Part shown: positions 40,415 to 48,338 of the stretch, in pieces | Layout of the letters: each line of letters begins with the position of its first letter | Numbering within the stretch: the first letter of the stretch is position 1 | From: Noviluteimonas gilva | GTDB lineage: Bacteria > Pseudomonadota > Gammaproteobacteria > Xanthomonadales > Xanthomonadaceae | Direction: 5' to 3' | Assembly (NCBI RefSeq): GCF_009740395.1 | Contig: NZ_WOXT01000003.1 | Coordinates: forward strand, 186,001-250,000 | Length of the DNA stretch: 64,000 nt | Notes under the pieces: generated by a model | Databases searched by the model: none | Seen by the model: the letters and a program-made list of their open reading frames with translations, nothing else | What the model was told of the DNA's origin: nothing | Translations under genes and position numbers: made by a program

Positions 40415-41470
40415 TCAACCCCCCGCGCCGGACTCCAACGCCTTGCCGAGCACGCCGGCGGCCGCCTGGACGACCGGGATCACGCGGTCGTAGGCCATGC
40501 GCGTGGGGCCGATCACGCCCAGCACGCCGAGGACACGGCCGCCCGCGGCGTAGGGCGCGGTGACCAGCGAGACCGATTCCAGCGGCGCGACCCCGCTTTC
40601 CTCGCCGATGAAGATGCGCACGCCCGGCGCGCGGGCGGTGCGTTCGAGCAATTGCAGGATCTCGCGCTTGCGGGAGAAGGCTTCGAACAGATCGCGCAGG
40701 CGATCCAGGTCCGAGAGGTCCTGCACGCCCATCAGGCGCGTCTGGCCGGCGAGCACGACATCGTCGCCGCCGCCGGGCGCGAGCGCCTGTTCGGCCAGCT
40801 CGACGGTGTGCGCGAGCAGCGTTTCCATCTCCAGCCGCGCCACGCGCAGTTCGTGCACGAGCGTGGTGCGAATGTCCTGCAGCGGGCGGCCGGCGAAATG
40901 CTGGTTGAGGTAATTGGCCACGCGTTCGAGTTCGCCGGCGTCCCACGCGCGGCGCGTGTGCAGGATGCGGTTCTGCACGTCGTTGTCGGCGAACACGACG
41001 ATGGCGAGCACGCGGTTGGCGTCGAGCGAAACGAAGTCGATGTGGCGGAACGCGAACTGCTCGCGCTTGGGCACGCCGACGACGCCGACGAAGTGCGTCA
41101 TCGCCGACAACAATTCCGATGCGTTGCCGAGCAGCGCCTGCGTTCCCGAACCGACCGGCAACTCGTTCCGCAGGCGCGCGAGTTCCCCTTCGGGCAGCGG
41201 CTTGACCTGCAGCAGCGTATCGACGAACACGCGATAACCCTGCGTCGTGGGAATGCGCCCGGCGGAGGTGTGCGGCGAGGTGAGCAGGCCGCCCTCTTCC
41301 AGGTCCGACAGGATGTTGCGGATCGTCGCCGGGCTGATGTCCAGGCCCGCGTGGCGCGCCAGGGTTTGCGAGCCGACGGGCTCGCCGTCGCGGATGTAGC
41401 GCGCGATCAGCGTGCGCAACAATTGGCGTGCGCGCGGGTCGAGATCGGCGTCGGGCGGTCGTGAGGCCAT
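40415..41470 (-). CDS. hrcA: Heat-inducible transcription repressor HrcA
   Basis: HrcA represses chaperone operons by binding CIRCE elements and needs GroEL to fold. The 351-residue product has the N-terminal winged-helix (LLRTLIARYIRDGEPVGSQTLAR in parts, SPATIRNILSDLEEGGLLTSPHTSAGRIPT in parts). It is followed by the GAF-like and inserted dimerisation domains (FVGVVGVPKREQFAFRHIDF in parts, GVAPLESVSLVTAPY). It is the first gene of the hrcA-grpE-dnaK-dnaJ operon. No CIRCE inverted repeat was found in front of it, as reported for xanthomonads where CIRCE precedes groESL. A promoter six bases before the ATG suggests a leaderless message. Confidence 0.95.
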   Translation of the reverse strand: MASRPPDADLDPRARQLLRTLIARYIRDGEPVGSQTLARHAGLDISPATIRNILSDLEEGGLLTSPHTSAGRIPTTQGYRVFVDTLLQVKPLPEGELARLRNELPVGSGTQALLGNASELLSAMTHFVGVVGVPKREQFAFRHIDFVSLDANRVLAIVVFADNDVQNRILHTRRAWDAGELERVANYLNQHFAGRPLQDIRTTLVHELRVARLEMETLLAHTVELAEQALAPGGGDDVVLAGQTRLMGVQDLSDLDRLRDLFEAFSRKREILQLLERTARAPGVRIFIGEESGVAPLESVSLVTAPYAAGGRVLGVLGVIGPTRMAYDRVIPVVQAAAGVLGKALESGAGG

Positions 41471-41476
41471 GGGGGC

Positions 41477-41505
41477 GGTATAAGCCCGCCGCGCAAAGCG
41501 CGCAA
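41477..41505 (-). promoter_or_regulatory. Candidate sigma-70-type promoter of the hrcA operon
   Basis: On the minus strand TTGCGC (41505-41500), a 17-base spacer and TATACC (41482-41477) form a reasonable promoter. The -10 box ends six bases before the hrcA ATG, so the transcript would begin at or near the start codon. Low confidence because it was found by eye in GC-rich DNA. Confidence 0.4.
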
Positions 41506-41568
41506 CCCGAACCGGTTTTCCGGCACGAATCTCTTCGGGCGAGACGCAGGACCGTTTACGCTAACGCC

Positions 41569-43239
41569 ATGCTCACGCACCTCGCCATCCAGGACTTCGC
41601 GGTCGTCCGCGCCGCCGAACTCGATTTCGGCCCAGGCCTCACCGTGATTTCCGGCGAAACCGGCGCGGGCAAGTCGCTGCTCGTCGATGCGCTCGGCTTC
41701 CTGTCGGGCGCGCGCGCGGACAGCGGCGTGGTGCGCCACGGCGCCGAACGCGCGGAATTGATCGCCGTCTTCGCGCTCCACGATGCGCCCGAAGCGGCCG
41801 CATGGCTGCGCGAACAGGAACTCGACGACGACGGCGATGCCTGCCAGCTGCGCCGCACGCTGCGCGCCGATGGCGGTTCGAAGGCGTGGATCAACGGGCG
41901 GCCGGCGACGATCGCGCAACTGACCGAACTGGCCGGTCTGCTCGTCGAAATCCACGGACAACATGAGCACCAGGCCCTGATGTCGCGCGGCAGCCAGCTC
42001 GCGCTGCTCGACGCTTTCGGTCGCAACGAAGCGCAATTGGCCGATGTGCAGGCGGCCGCGCGTCGCTGGTCGGCGCTGGTGAAGGAACGCGACGCGCTCT
42101 CGCAACGCGGCGATCCCGGCGATCGCATGGCTTTCCTCGAACACCAGCTTGCCGAACTGCGTCGCGAGGCGCTGGAGCCCGACGCGTTCGCCGATCTGGT
42201 CGCCACGCACAAGCGCCATGCGCACGCCGCCGGCCTGATCGCCGCGTGCGATGGCGCGGGCGCGAGCCTGGGCAGCGACGACGGCCCCTCGCTCGGTCGC
42301 CAGTTGCAGCAGGTCCGCAACGAACTCGCGCGCCAGGCCGATCACGAACCACGCCTGTCCGAAATCGACGCGATGCTCGAAATCGCCGCGATCCAGATCG
42401 ACGAAGCGGCCTCACTGCTCGAACGCGTGCGCGCCGATCTCGACATCGACCCGACGGCGTTCGACACGCTCGATCGCAAGCTCGTGCTGCTGCACGACCT
42501 CGCCCGCAAGCATCGCGTGACGCCGGACGCACTGGCCGCGCAACGCGATGCGATCGACGCCGAAGTCACGGCGCTGCAAGGGTCGGAGGAACGCGTTCGC
42601 GCCCTCGATGGCGAAATCGAAACCGCGCGCGCGACGTGGCAGACCGCGGCGAAGGCGTTGACGAAGGCGCGCACGAAAGCCGCCGATACGTTGTCGAGTG
42701 CGACGACCACGCTGATCGGCGAATTGGGCATGGGCGGGGGCCGCTTCTCCGTCGCCATCGAACCCAATGCCGTCGCCGACCCCGACCCGCAGGGCGCCGA
42801 ACGCATCGAATTCCTCGTCGCCGCCAACCTCGGCCAACCGGCGCGCGCGCTGCGCAAGGTCGCCTCGGGCGGTGAACTCTCGCGCATCTCGCTGGCGATC
42901 GAAGTCGCCGCGCTCGGCCTGGACGCCGTGCCGACGATGATCTTCGACGAAGTGGATTCAGGCATCGGCGGCGCGGTGGCCGACATCGTCGGCCAGAAAC
43001 TGCGCGCCCTGGGCGGCAAACGCCAGGCCTTGTGCGTGACCCACCTCCCGCAGGTCGCGGCGCAGGGGCATGCGCACTATCGCGTCAGCAAGGCCGCCAG
43101 CGAAGGCATGACCCAGAGCGCGGTGCGCAAGCTGGAAGCGAAGGAACGCGAAGAAGAACTCGCCCGGATGCTGGGCGGCGTGGAAGTGAGCAAGGAAGCG
43201 CGGGCGGCGGCCAGGCGCTTGTTGGCCGACGCGAACTGA
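41569..43239 (+). CDS. recN: DNA repair protein RecN
   Basis: RecN is an SMC-like ATPase that acts at double-strand breaks. The 556-residue product has an N-terminal Walker A (ISGETGAGKSLLVDAL), a central long coiled-coil region, and a C-terminal ATPase half. The latter carries the ABC signature VASGGELSRISLAIE, the Walker B segment MIFDEVDSGIGGAVAD and the switch CVTHLPQVAAQGHAHY. The length equals E. coli RecN (553). The ATG at 41569 gives the conserved MLTHLAIQDFAVV start. It diverges from hrcA across 98 bases and converges on fur. I did not see a convincing LexA box upstream. Confidence 0.97.
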   Translation: MLTHLAIQDFAVVRAAELDFGPGLTVISGETGAGKSLLVDALGFLSGARADSGVVRHGAERAELIAVFALHDAPEAAAWLREQELDDDGDACQLRRTLRADGGSKAWINGRPATIAQLTELAGLLVEIHGQHEHQALMSRGSQLALLDAFGRNEAQLADVQAAARRWSALVKERDALSQRGDPGDRMAFLEHQLAELRREALEPDAFADLVATHKRHAHAAGLIAACDGAGASLGSDDGPSLGRQLQQVRNELARQADHEPRLSEIDAMLEIAAIQIDEAASLLERVRADLDIDPTAFDTLDRKLVLLHDLARKHRVTPDALAAQRDAIDAEVTALQGSEERVRALDGEIETARATWQTAAKALTKARTKAADTLSSATTTLIGELGMGGGRFSVAIEPNAVADPDPQGAERIEFLVAANLGQPARALRKVASGGELSRISLAIEVAALGLDAVPTMIFDEVDSGIGGAVADIVGQKLRALGGKRQALCVTHLPQVAAQGHAHYRVSKAASEGMTQSAVRKLEAKEREEELARMLGGVEVSKEARAAARRLLADAN

Positions 43240-43243
43240 CGCC

Positions 43244-43648
43244 TTACGAGCGCTTCTTGCGCACGTACAACACCAACGCGTGTTCCTCGATCTCGTAGCC
43301 ATGTTTGGCTGCGATCTGCTTCTGCAGTTCTTCGATCTCGGCGCTCTGGAACTCGATGACCTTGCCGGTCTCGATGTCGACCATGTGGTCGTGGTGTTCC
43401 CCGCGATCGAGCTCGTAGACCGCGTGGCCGCCCTCGAAGTTGTGCTTCAGGACCAGGCCGGCGGACTCGAACTGGGTCAGCACGCGGTAGACCGTGGCCA
43501 GCCCGATCTCGTCCCCGTGGTCCAGCAACTGCCGATAAATGTCTTCCGCCGTCATGTGCCGCGGGCGGGTTTGCTCCAGCAGCTCGAGGATCCGCATCCG
43601 CGGATGCGTGACCTTGAGCCCGGCCTTGCGGAGATCCTGCTGTTCCAT
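43244..43648 (-). CDS. fur: Ferric uptake regulator Fur
   Basis: Fur represses iron-acquisition genes when loaded with Fe(II). The 134-residue protein has the winged-helix DNA-binding part (GLKVTHPRMRILELLE, LATVYRVLTQFE) and the metal site with GEHHDHMVDIETGKVIEF. The two Cys-x-x-Cys residues that hold structural zinc in E. coli Fur are replaced (I and T around DIETG), as in other xanthomonad Fur proteins. The ATG at 43648 was chosen to match the family's MxxxDLRKxGLKVTHPR start. It faces recN (four-base gap) and diverges from bamE over 49 bases, the known xanthomonad fur/omlA arrangement. Confidence 0.96.
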   Translation of the reverse strand: MEQQDLRKAGLKVTHPRMRILELLEQTRPRHMTAEDIYRQLLDHGDEIGLATVYRVLTQFESAGLVLKHNFEGGHAVYELDRGEHHDHMVDIETGKVIEFQSAEIEELQKQIAAKHGYEIEEHALVLYVRKKRS

Positions 43649-43697
43649 GGCGGCGGAGTGTATCATCGCCCCCTCCCCGCGCCGACCAGACCACCGA

Positions 43698-44099
43698 ATG
43701 CGCAAGCTGCTCATCGCCCTCGCCCTGACCGCCCTCACCTCGGGCTGCGGCATGCTCTATCGCACGCCGATCTACCAGGGCAACCTGCTCGAGAAGTCCA
43801 ACGTCGAGCAACTCCAGCAAGGCATGGACAAGCGCCAGGTGATGAACCTGCTCGGCTCGCCCTCCGTCGCCGATCCCTTCCATCACGATCGCTGGGATTA
43901 CGTCGCCACGCAGCGCACCGGCCGCGTCGGCCCGACCGAAAAGAAGACGCTGACGTTGTGGTTCGAAAACGACCAGCTCGCCAAGTGGGACGGCGAATAC
44001 TTCGGTGAGCAGGACGAAGCGCTCGCCCGGGAAATGCGCGACCACTACGGCAACCTGCCGATCGACAAGAAGAAGAAGCAGCAGCAGCGCAGCCGCTGA
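43698..44099 (+). CDS. bamE: Outer membrane protein assembly factor BamE (OmlA)
   Basis: BamE is the small lipoprotein of the BAM complex that inserts outer-membrane beta-barrels. The 133-residue product has a lipoprotein signal with lipobox LTSGC (cysteine near residue 17), then QGMDKRQVMNLLGSPSVADPF and RWDYVATQRTG, the SmpA/OmlA fold signature. The C-terminus is a basic tail rich in lysine and glutamine. In Xanthomonas the gene is called omlA and lies divergent to fur, as here. The gap to fur, 49 bases, must hold both promoters. Confidence 0.94.
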   Translation: MRKLLIALALTALTSGCGMLYRTPIYQGNLLEKSNVEQLQQGMDKRQVMNLLGSPSVADPFHHDRWDYVATQRTGRVGPTEKKTLTLWFENDQLAKWDGEYFGEQDEALAREMRDHYGNLPIDKKKKQQQRSR

Positions 44100-44102
44100 T
44101 CG

Positions 44103-44372
44103 TTACTTCGGGCGCGCGGCGCGTCGCCGGCGCGCGTCCTTCGGGTCCGCCACGAGCGGACGCAGCAACTCGATCCGGTCCCCGTCGCGCAACACCGCCT
44201 CCGGTGTCGTGCGCACGCCATGCAGTGCCAGACCGTCGATGCCCCGCGCCACCAGCGCTTCGGGCGTGAATCCCGCCGATTCCAGCGCCTGCGCCACCGT
44301 CGCGCCGATCGGCAAGGTCAGTGGCCACGACTCGAAGGCCCGCGGCACCGCCAGCACGATCTCCACGCGCAT
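44103..44372 (-). CDS. rnfH: RnfH-family ubiquitin-like protein (RatB)
   Basis: The 89-residue product has the UPF0125/RnfH pattern: MRVEIVLAVP at the start, ATVAQALESAG in the helix, and VLRDGDRIELLRPLVADPKDARRRRA at the end (cited in parts). The beta-grasp fold is expected. Its molecular role is unsettled; in other bacteria it accompanies ratA. It starts four bases after the ratA stop and converges on bamE, leaving three bases. Confidence 0.9.
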   Translation of the reverse strand: MRVEIVLAVPRAFESWPLTLPIGATVAQALESAGFTPEALVARGIDGLALHGVRTTPEAVLRDGDRIELLRPLVADPKDARRRRAARPK

Positions 44373-44376
44373 GCGC

Positions 44377-44808
44377 CTACTCCGCGCCGCGGTCGGCCGC
44401 GCGCACGAAATCGTCGACCATGCGGTCGGCAAGCCCCTGGAAGCCCAGCGCGAAGGCCGGCCCCAGCAACTTGTTCTTCGGTTCGAAGTCGAGCGTCAGC
44501 GTCACCTTGCACGCCGACTCGTCCAGCGCATGGAACTGCCAGCGGCCATGCAGCTTCTTGAACGGCCCGTCCTTCAGGTGCATGTCGATGTGGTGCGGCG
44601 GCGAGAGCTTGTTCTCCGTGGTGAACCACGTGCGCAGCGAGCCCAGCCCCAGGTCCAGCCGCGCGACCACGCGCTTGTCGTCCTGTTCGATCACCTGCGC
44701 GGCCTCGCACCAGTCGAAACGCCGCGGATAGGCCGCGATGTCGTTCACCAGCCCGAACATGCGGGCGGCGGAGTGTTCGACGAGGGCGCTGCGCTGGATC
44801 GTGGGCAT
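44377..44808 (-). CDS. ratA: RatA/PasT START-domain protein (COQ10 family)
   Basis: The 143-residue protein is a START/aromatase-like domain: [25 protein letters not shown] (in parts), then [12 protein letters not shown] and the C-terminal [32 protein letters not shown] (in parts). E. coli RatA was described as an inhibitor of 70S ribosome formation; the COQ10 homologues bind ubiquinone. It diverges from smpB, as it does in E. coli, with 59 bases between the starts. It heads the ratA-rnfH pair. Confidence 0.93.
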   Translation of the reverse strand: MPTIQRSALVEHSAARMFGLVNDIAAYPRRFDWCEAAQVIEQDDKRVVARLDLGLGSLRTWFTTENKLSPPHHIDMHLKDGPFKKLHGRWQFHALDESACKVTLTLDFEPKNKLLGPAFALGFQGLADRMVDDFVRAADRGAE

Positions 44809-44867
44809 CGGGCCTGATGTTCGGGTTCGGGTTCGCCTGCGCGGTCCGCTTCGGCGAGAATGGCGGG

Positions 44868-45389
44868 ATGAACAAGAAAGTGGCCAAGGATAAGGGAAAG
44901 CCGGCGTCCGGCGCGGCGAAGGCGCCCGCGCAGAAGACCATCGCCCTGAACAAGCGGGCGAAACACGAGTATCACTTCGAGCAGAAGGTCGAAGCCGGCA
45001 TCGCCCTGCAGGGTTGGGAGCTCAAGGCCATCCGCGCCGGGCGCTCCAACATCGGCGAGGCCTACGCGATCGTGAAGGACGGCGAGCTGTACCTGTTCGG
45101 CGCGCAGATCACGCCGTTGATCTCGGCGTCCTCGCATGTCATCGCCGACGCCCACCGCACGCGCAAGTTGCTCCTGCATCGCCGCGAGATCGACGAGCTC
45201 ATCGGACGCGTGCAACGCGACGGTTACACGCTGATTCCAACGGCGATCTACTGGAAGGGCAACAAGGTCAAGGCCGAACTCGCCCTGGCGCGCGGCAAGC
45301 AGACGCACGACAAGCGCGAAGCCAGCAAGGAACGCGACTGGAACCGCGAGAAGCAGCGGCTGTTGCGCCGGCACAACAAGAACGCGTGA
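44868..45389 (+). CDS. smpB: SsrA-binding protein SmpB
   Basis: SmpB carries tmRNA to stalled ribosomes. The 173-residue product has the core [21 protein letters not shown] (in parts), [23 protein letters not shown] and the basic C-terminal tail [15 protein letters not shown] in sense ([13 protein letters not shown] as seen). The N-terminus is extended by about 20 lysine/alanine-rich residues ([20 protein letters not shown]) compared with E. coli SmpB (160). The start at 44868 is preferred to ATG 44817 because the latter adds 17 unrelated residues. The tmRNA gene lies 2 kb away, beyond a histidine kinase. Confidence 0.96.
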   Translation: MNKKVAKDKGKPASGAAKAPAQKTIALNKRAKHEYHFEQKVEAGIALQGWELKAIRAGRSNIGEAYAIVKDGELYLFGAQITPLISASSHVIADAHRTRKLLLHRREIDELIGRVQRDGYTLIPTAIYWKGNKVKAELALARGKQTHDKREASKERDWNREKQRLLRRHNKNA

Positions 45390-45407
45390 TCCCGACGTCG
45401 GCAGGGG

Positions 45408-47237
45408 TTACGTCGGCAGTCTCAGCGTAAAGGCGAACACCGCGCCCTTCCCTGCCTCGCCCGTCGCGGTGATCGTGCCGCCGTGGCGCTCGACGATGCG
45501 CTTGACCGTCGCAAGCCCGATGCCTTCGCCGGCGAATTGCGCGTCGTCGTGCAGGCGCTGGAACGGGCGGAAGAGTTTGTCGACATAGGCCTGGTCGAAG
45601 CCGATGCCGTTGTCCTGCACGTAGAAGGTTTCGCCATCGTCGTGTTGGCCGAAGGCGATGAACGCCTGCTCGCGATCGCGCGTGAACTTCCACGCATTGC
45701 CGAGCAGGTTCAGCAGCAGGCTGCGCACCATCGCGGGGTCCGCGGTGGCGACCAGTGTCGGCGCGATGTCGACGGTGACGGGGCGATGCGGTTCGGCGGT
45801 GCGCAGGTCGGCGATGATTTCGCCGGCCATGCGCGAAAGATCCAGGCGCTCGGGAACGAGATCGCCGCGCGCCACGCGCGAGAGTTTCAGCAGCCCTTCG
45901 ATCAACTCGCTCATGCGAGCGGCCGCGTTGCGCACGCGTTCCAGATACCCGCGACCCGTGTCGTCGAGCACGGGTGCATAGCGATCGTCGAGCACGCGGC
46001 TGAAGCCTTCGATCGCACGCAAGGGCGCGCGCAGGTCGTGCGACACCGAGTACGCGAAGGTTTCCAGTTCGCGATTGGCCTCGCTCAATTCGCGCGTGCG
46101 TGTTTCCACGCGCGCTTCCAGGCTGCGGTTCAACGCGACCACGCGCGCCTCGCTGCGTCGCGCGGCCAGGCTCATGCGCGCGGCCAGGCGTTGCGCGCGC
46201 AGTTCGGTATGCGCAAGCGACCACACGATGCCGAACAACAACAGCGACGACAGCAGCCCGACGATCAGGGCCGTGCGCAGCGGCGCCAAACCGGGCACGG
46301 CGTCATCGAGCGGCCCGGAGGCGAAGTCGAAACGCCATTGCCGCCCGTACGCGCGCACCGTGGTCGTTTCGTGGAAGGCCGCCGCATCGCCTTCGCGATA
46401 GTTGGGATCGCCATAGACCAACTCGCGGCCGCCTTCGGTGACGTCGAACAGGCGGAAGGTCACCGAGCGCTTGATCGGCGCGAGCGCCACTTCGACGAAG
46501 CGCTTGGCGCGAATGGGCGCGTACACCCAACCGGTGATCGCGCTTTCGCGCTGCACGACGGTCGAAGGCGCGATGCCACCGGGAAACACCGGCACGTACA
46601 ACAGGAACCCGCCGGCCTTCGGATCCAGGTCCTGCACCAGCTTCACGCGCGAACTCATGCGCGGCATCGCTTCGTGCATCGCGGCCACCATCGCGGCGCG
46701 GCGCGCGGGTTCGGAATACATGTCGAAGCCGACCGCGCTGAGGTTTTCCGCCGTGCGCGGTTCCAGATACAGGATGGGGCCGTAGCGTTCGCGTTCGCCG
46801 CGCGGCCAGATCGTGAGCAGGCCGCGGCCGGCATCGCGCGTGTCGATCTGCAACTGCTGCATGCCGTAGCGGCTGACGTACGCCGCATAGCCCAGGCCCG
46901 TCATCGCCGGGAAGCGTTGCGCCAGGCTCAGGCCATCGACATACGCCTGCCATTCGCTCGGACTGGGCCGCGCGACGCTGGCGAACAAGGCCGCGCCCCC
47001 GCGGATCGTGAGCTCGTAATTGACGAGGCGTTGCTGCAACAGCTCGACGATTTCTTCCGTCGACGCGTGGAATTCGGCCTGCGCGCTGCGCAGCTCGTTC
47101 TCACGCGCCGCATGCCAGGCCGTGACGACCAGGGCCACGGTGGCGATCAGCACGAGCACCGCGAGCACGAAACCGGCGAAGCCCGGCGTCGCACGCAGAG
47201 TGTCGGGCGCGGCGGGGGGACGCGTCGCGGACGGCAT
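45408..47237 (-). CDS. CHASE-domain sensor histidine kinase
   Basis: A 609-residue membrane sensor. An N-terminal helix (GFVLAVLVLIATVALVVTAW) is followed by a periplasmic CHASE-type domain with GGAALFASVARPSPSEWQAY, FPAMTGLGYA and the RYGPILYLEP segment. A second helix (LIVGLLSSLLLFGIVWSLA) is followed by a coiled coil, then the H-box SVSHDLRAPLRAIEGFS and the ATPase motifs LLNLLGNAWKF, DNGIGFD and GEGIGLATVKRI. There is no receiver domain and no cognate regulator alongside. CHASE domains bind small adenine-like or peptide ligands, but the ligand here is unknown. It lies between smpB and ssrA. Confidence 0.9.
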   Translation of the reverse strand: MPSATRPPAAPDTLRATPGFAGFVLAVLVLIATVALVVTAWHAARENELRSAQAEFHASTEEIVELLQQRLVNYELTIRGGAALFASVARPSPSEWQAYVDGLSLAQRFPAMTGLGYAAYVSRYGMQQLQIDTRDAGRGLLTIWPRGERERYGPILYLEPRTAENLSAVGFDMYSEPARRAAMVAAMHEAMPRMSSRVKLVQDLDPKAGGFLLYVPVFPGGIAPSTVVQRESAITGWVYAPIRAKRFVEVALAPIKRSVTFRLFDVTEGGRELVYGDPNYREGDAAAFHETTTVRAYGRQWRFDFASGPLDDAVPGLAPLRTALIVGLLSSLLLFGIVWSLAHTELRAQRLAARMSLAARRSEARVVALNRSLEARVETRTRELSEANRELETFAYSVSHDLRAPLRAIEGFSRVLDDRYAPVLDDTGRGYLERVRNAAARMSELIEGLLKLSRVARGDLVPERLDLSRMAGEIIADLRTAEPHRPVTVDIAPTLVATADPAMVRSLLLNLLGNAWKFTRDREQAFIAFGQHDDGETFYVQDNGIGFDQAYVDKLFRPFQRLHDDAQFAGEGIGLATVKRIVERHGGTITATGEAGKGAVFAFTLRLPT

Positions 47238-47289
47238 GGCCGAAGCATAAGCGGCAATGAACCCGTGGCGCGCCGACGGCCTTCACGCC

Positions 47290-47317
47290 TTGCCCTACAC
47301 GGTATCGCCCCTATACT
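47290..47317 (+). promoter_or_regulatory. Promoter of ssrA (tmRNA)
   Basis: TTGCCC (47290-47295), a 16-base spacer and TATACT (47312-47317) make a good sigma-70 promoter. Transcription from about 47324 would leave a short leader of some 20 bases for RNase P to remove before the mature 5' end at 47346. Confidence 0.7.
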
Positions 47318-47345
47318 GCCCGGGTCAGCGTGTTTGATGTCTCCC

Positions 47346-47699
47346 GGGGGTGCACTGGCTTCGACGGGGGTCGCGAAATCGCTTGGCGCATGCCGAGGGG
47401 GTAGCTTTCCTCGTTAATCCAGCTGCAAAAACCTAGACGCGAACGACGACGTCTACGCTCTGGCCGCTTAAGGCCTAGCCCCGAACCCACTTGTGCCTGT
47501 GCTCGTGGATGTAGGGTCATCATCACAGGATCGGTTGGAGTGGCGACCCGTCAGCTTCGACTTAACCTAAAGCGGGTGTGTCCTGCGGTGTGCCTCGCAC
47601 GTCGTGTTGCCGCAGGCCGAGAACGAACGGCGAGCTAAGCATGTAGTGCCGGGGATGGAGTGCCTTCGGACGGGGGTTCAATTCCCCCCACCTCCACCA
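47346..47699 (+). ncRNA. ssrA: Transfer-messenger RNA (tmRNA, SsrA)
   Basis: tmRNA rescues stalled ribosomes and tags the unfinished protein for proteolysis. The 5' GGGGGTG pairs with the 3' CACCTCC before ACCA, forming the tRNA-like acceptor stem. The T-arm is GGGGGTTCAATTCCCCC and the D-loop-like GGCTTCGACGGG follows the 5' end. The tag reading frame at 47439-47471 runs from the resume codon GCG to TAA and encodes ANDDVYALAA, so with the charged alanine the tag is AANDDVYALAA. Its last residues LAA are the ClpXP/ClpAP signal. The RNA is 354 bases long, with a good promoter before it and a terminator eight bases after it. Confidence 0.97.
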
Positions 47700-47707
47700 G
47701 TTGAAGC

Positions 47708-47738
47708 AAAGGCCCGCCAAGTGCGGGCCTTTTCTTTT
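47708..47738 (+). terminator. Rho-independent terminator of ssrA
   Basis: AAAGGCCCGC (47708-47717) pairs with GCGGGCCTTT (47723-47732) over a five-base loop and is followed by TCTTTT. It closes the tmRNA transcript. Confidence 0.9.
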
Positions 47739-47756
47739 GCTGCGGTCGCTGACGCA

Positions 47757-47776
47757 ACCATGCGATGTCGCATGGT
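47757..47776. promoter_or_regulatory. Perfect 9+2+9 palindrome upstream of fabA, candidate operator
   Basis: ACCATGCGA (47757-47765), TG, TCGCATGGT (47768-47776) is a flawless inverted repeat of 20 bases, 46 bases before the fabA ATG and 19 bases after the ssrA terminator. Its length and symmetry fit a homodimeric repressor, such as TetR-type regulators known to act on fabAB in other bacteria. The regulator is not identified here. Confidence 0.6.
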
Positions 47777-47822
47777 AGTCATTCCGGTGGACAATCGGCC
47801 TTTCCTTCCCCCGGACCCACGC

Positions 47823-48338
47823 ATGTCGCGCCCCGCTTCACTCGATTACCAGCAGTTGCTCGAATGTGCCCGCGGCGAGATGTTCGGCCCGGGCAACGCA
47901 CGCCTTCCCGCGCCTCCGATGCTGATGTTCGACCGCATCACGCGCATCACCGAGGACGGTGGTGGCTTCGGCAAGGGCCAACTGGTCGCCGAACTCGACA
48001 TTCGCCCCGACCTCTGGTTCTTCGCCTGCCATTTCGAAGGCGACCCGGTGATGCCCGGGTGCCTGGGCCTGGATGCGATGTGGCAGCTCGCGGGCTTCTT
48101 CCTGCCCTGGCTGGGCGAGCCCGGCCGTGGCCGTGCGCTGGGCGTGGGCGAAGTGAAGTTCACCGGGCAGGTGCTGCCGGAAGCGAAGCTCGTCCGTTAC
48201 GAAATCGACGTCAAGCGCGTGATGCGCGGCAAACTGCGCATGGTCATCGCCGACGGCCGCACCTACGTCGACGATCGCCTGATCTACGAAGCGCAAGGCC
48301 TGCGCGTTGGCTTGTTCCAATCGACGGAGGGCTTCTGA
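47823..48338 (+). CDS. fabA: 3-hydroxydecanoyl-[acyl-carrier-protein] dehydratase/isomerase
   Basis: FabA dehydrates beta-hydroxydecanoyl-ACP and isomerises the double bond, the branch point for unsaturated fatty acids. The 171-residue protein carries the catalytic histidine in the signature [21 protein letters not shown] (in parts) and the later [14 protein letters not shown]. The length matches E. coli FabA (172). The ATG at 47823 gives the family start [14 protein letters not shown] perfect palindrome lies 46 bases upstream. The stop overlaps the fabB start (TGATG), so the two are translated together. Confidence 0.97.
   Translation: MSRPASLDYQQLLECARGEMFGPGNARLPAPPMLMFDRITRITEDGGGFGKGQLVAELDIRPDLWFFACHFEGDPVMPGCLGLDAMWQLAGFFLPWLGEPGRGRALGVGEVKFTGQVLPEAKLVRYEIDVKRVMRGKLRMVIADGRTYVDDRLIYEAQGLRVGLFQSTEGF

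Noticed and set aside
41471-41568. A CIRCE element before hrcA
   Set aside because: No TTAGCACTC/GAGTGCTAA-like inverted repeat is present in the 98-base divergent region.
47604-47822. A 73-codon extension of the fabA frame through the tmRNA gene
   Set aside because: The DNA there is the 3' half of ssrA and its terminator; FabA starts at 47823 with family sequence.
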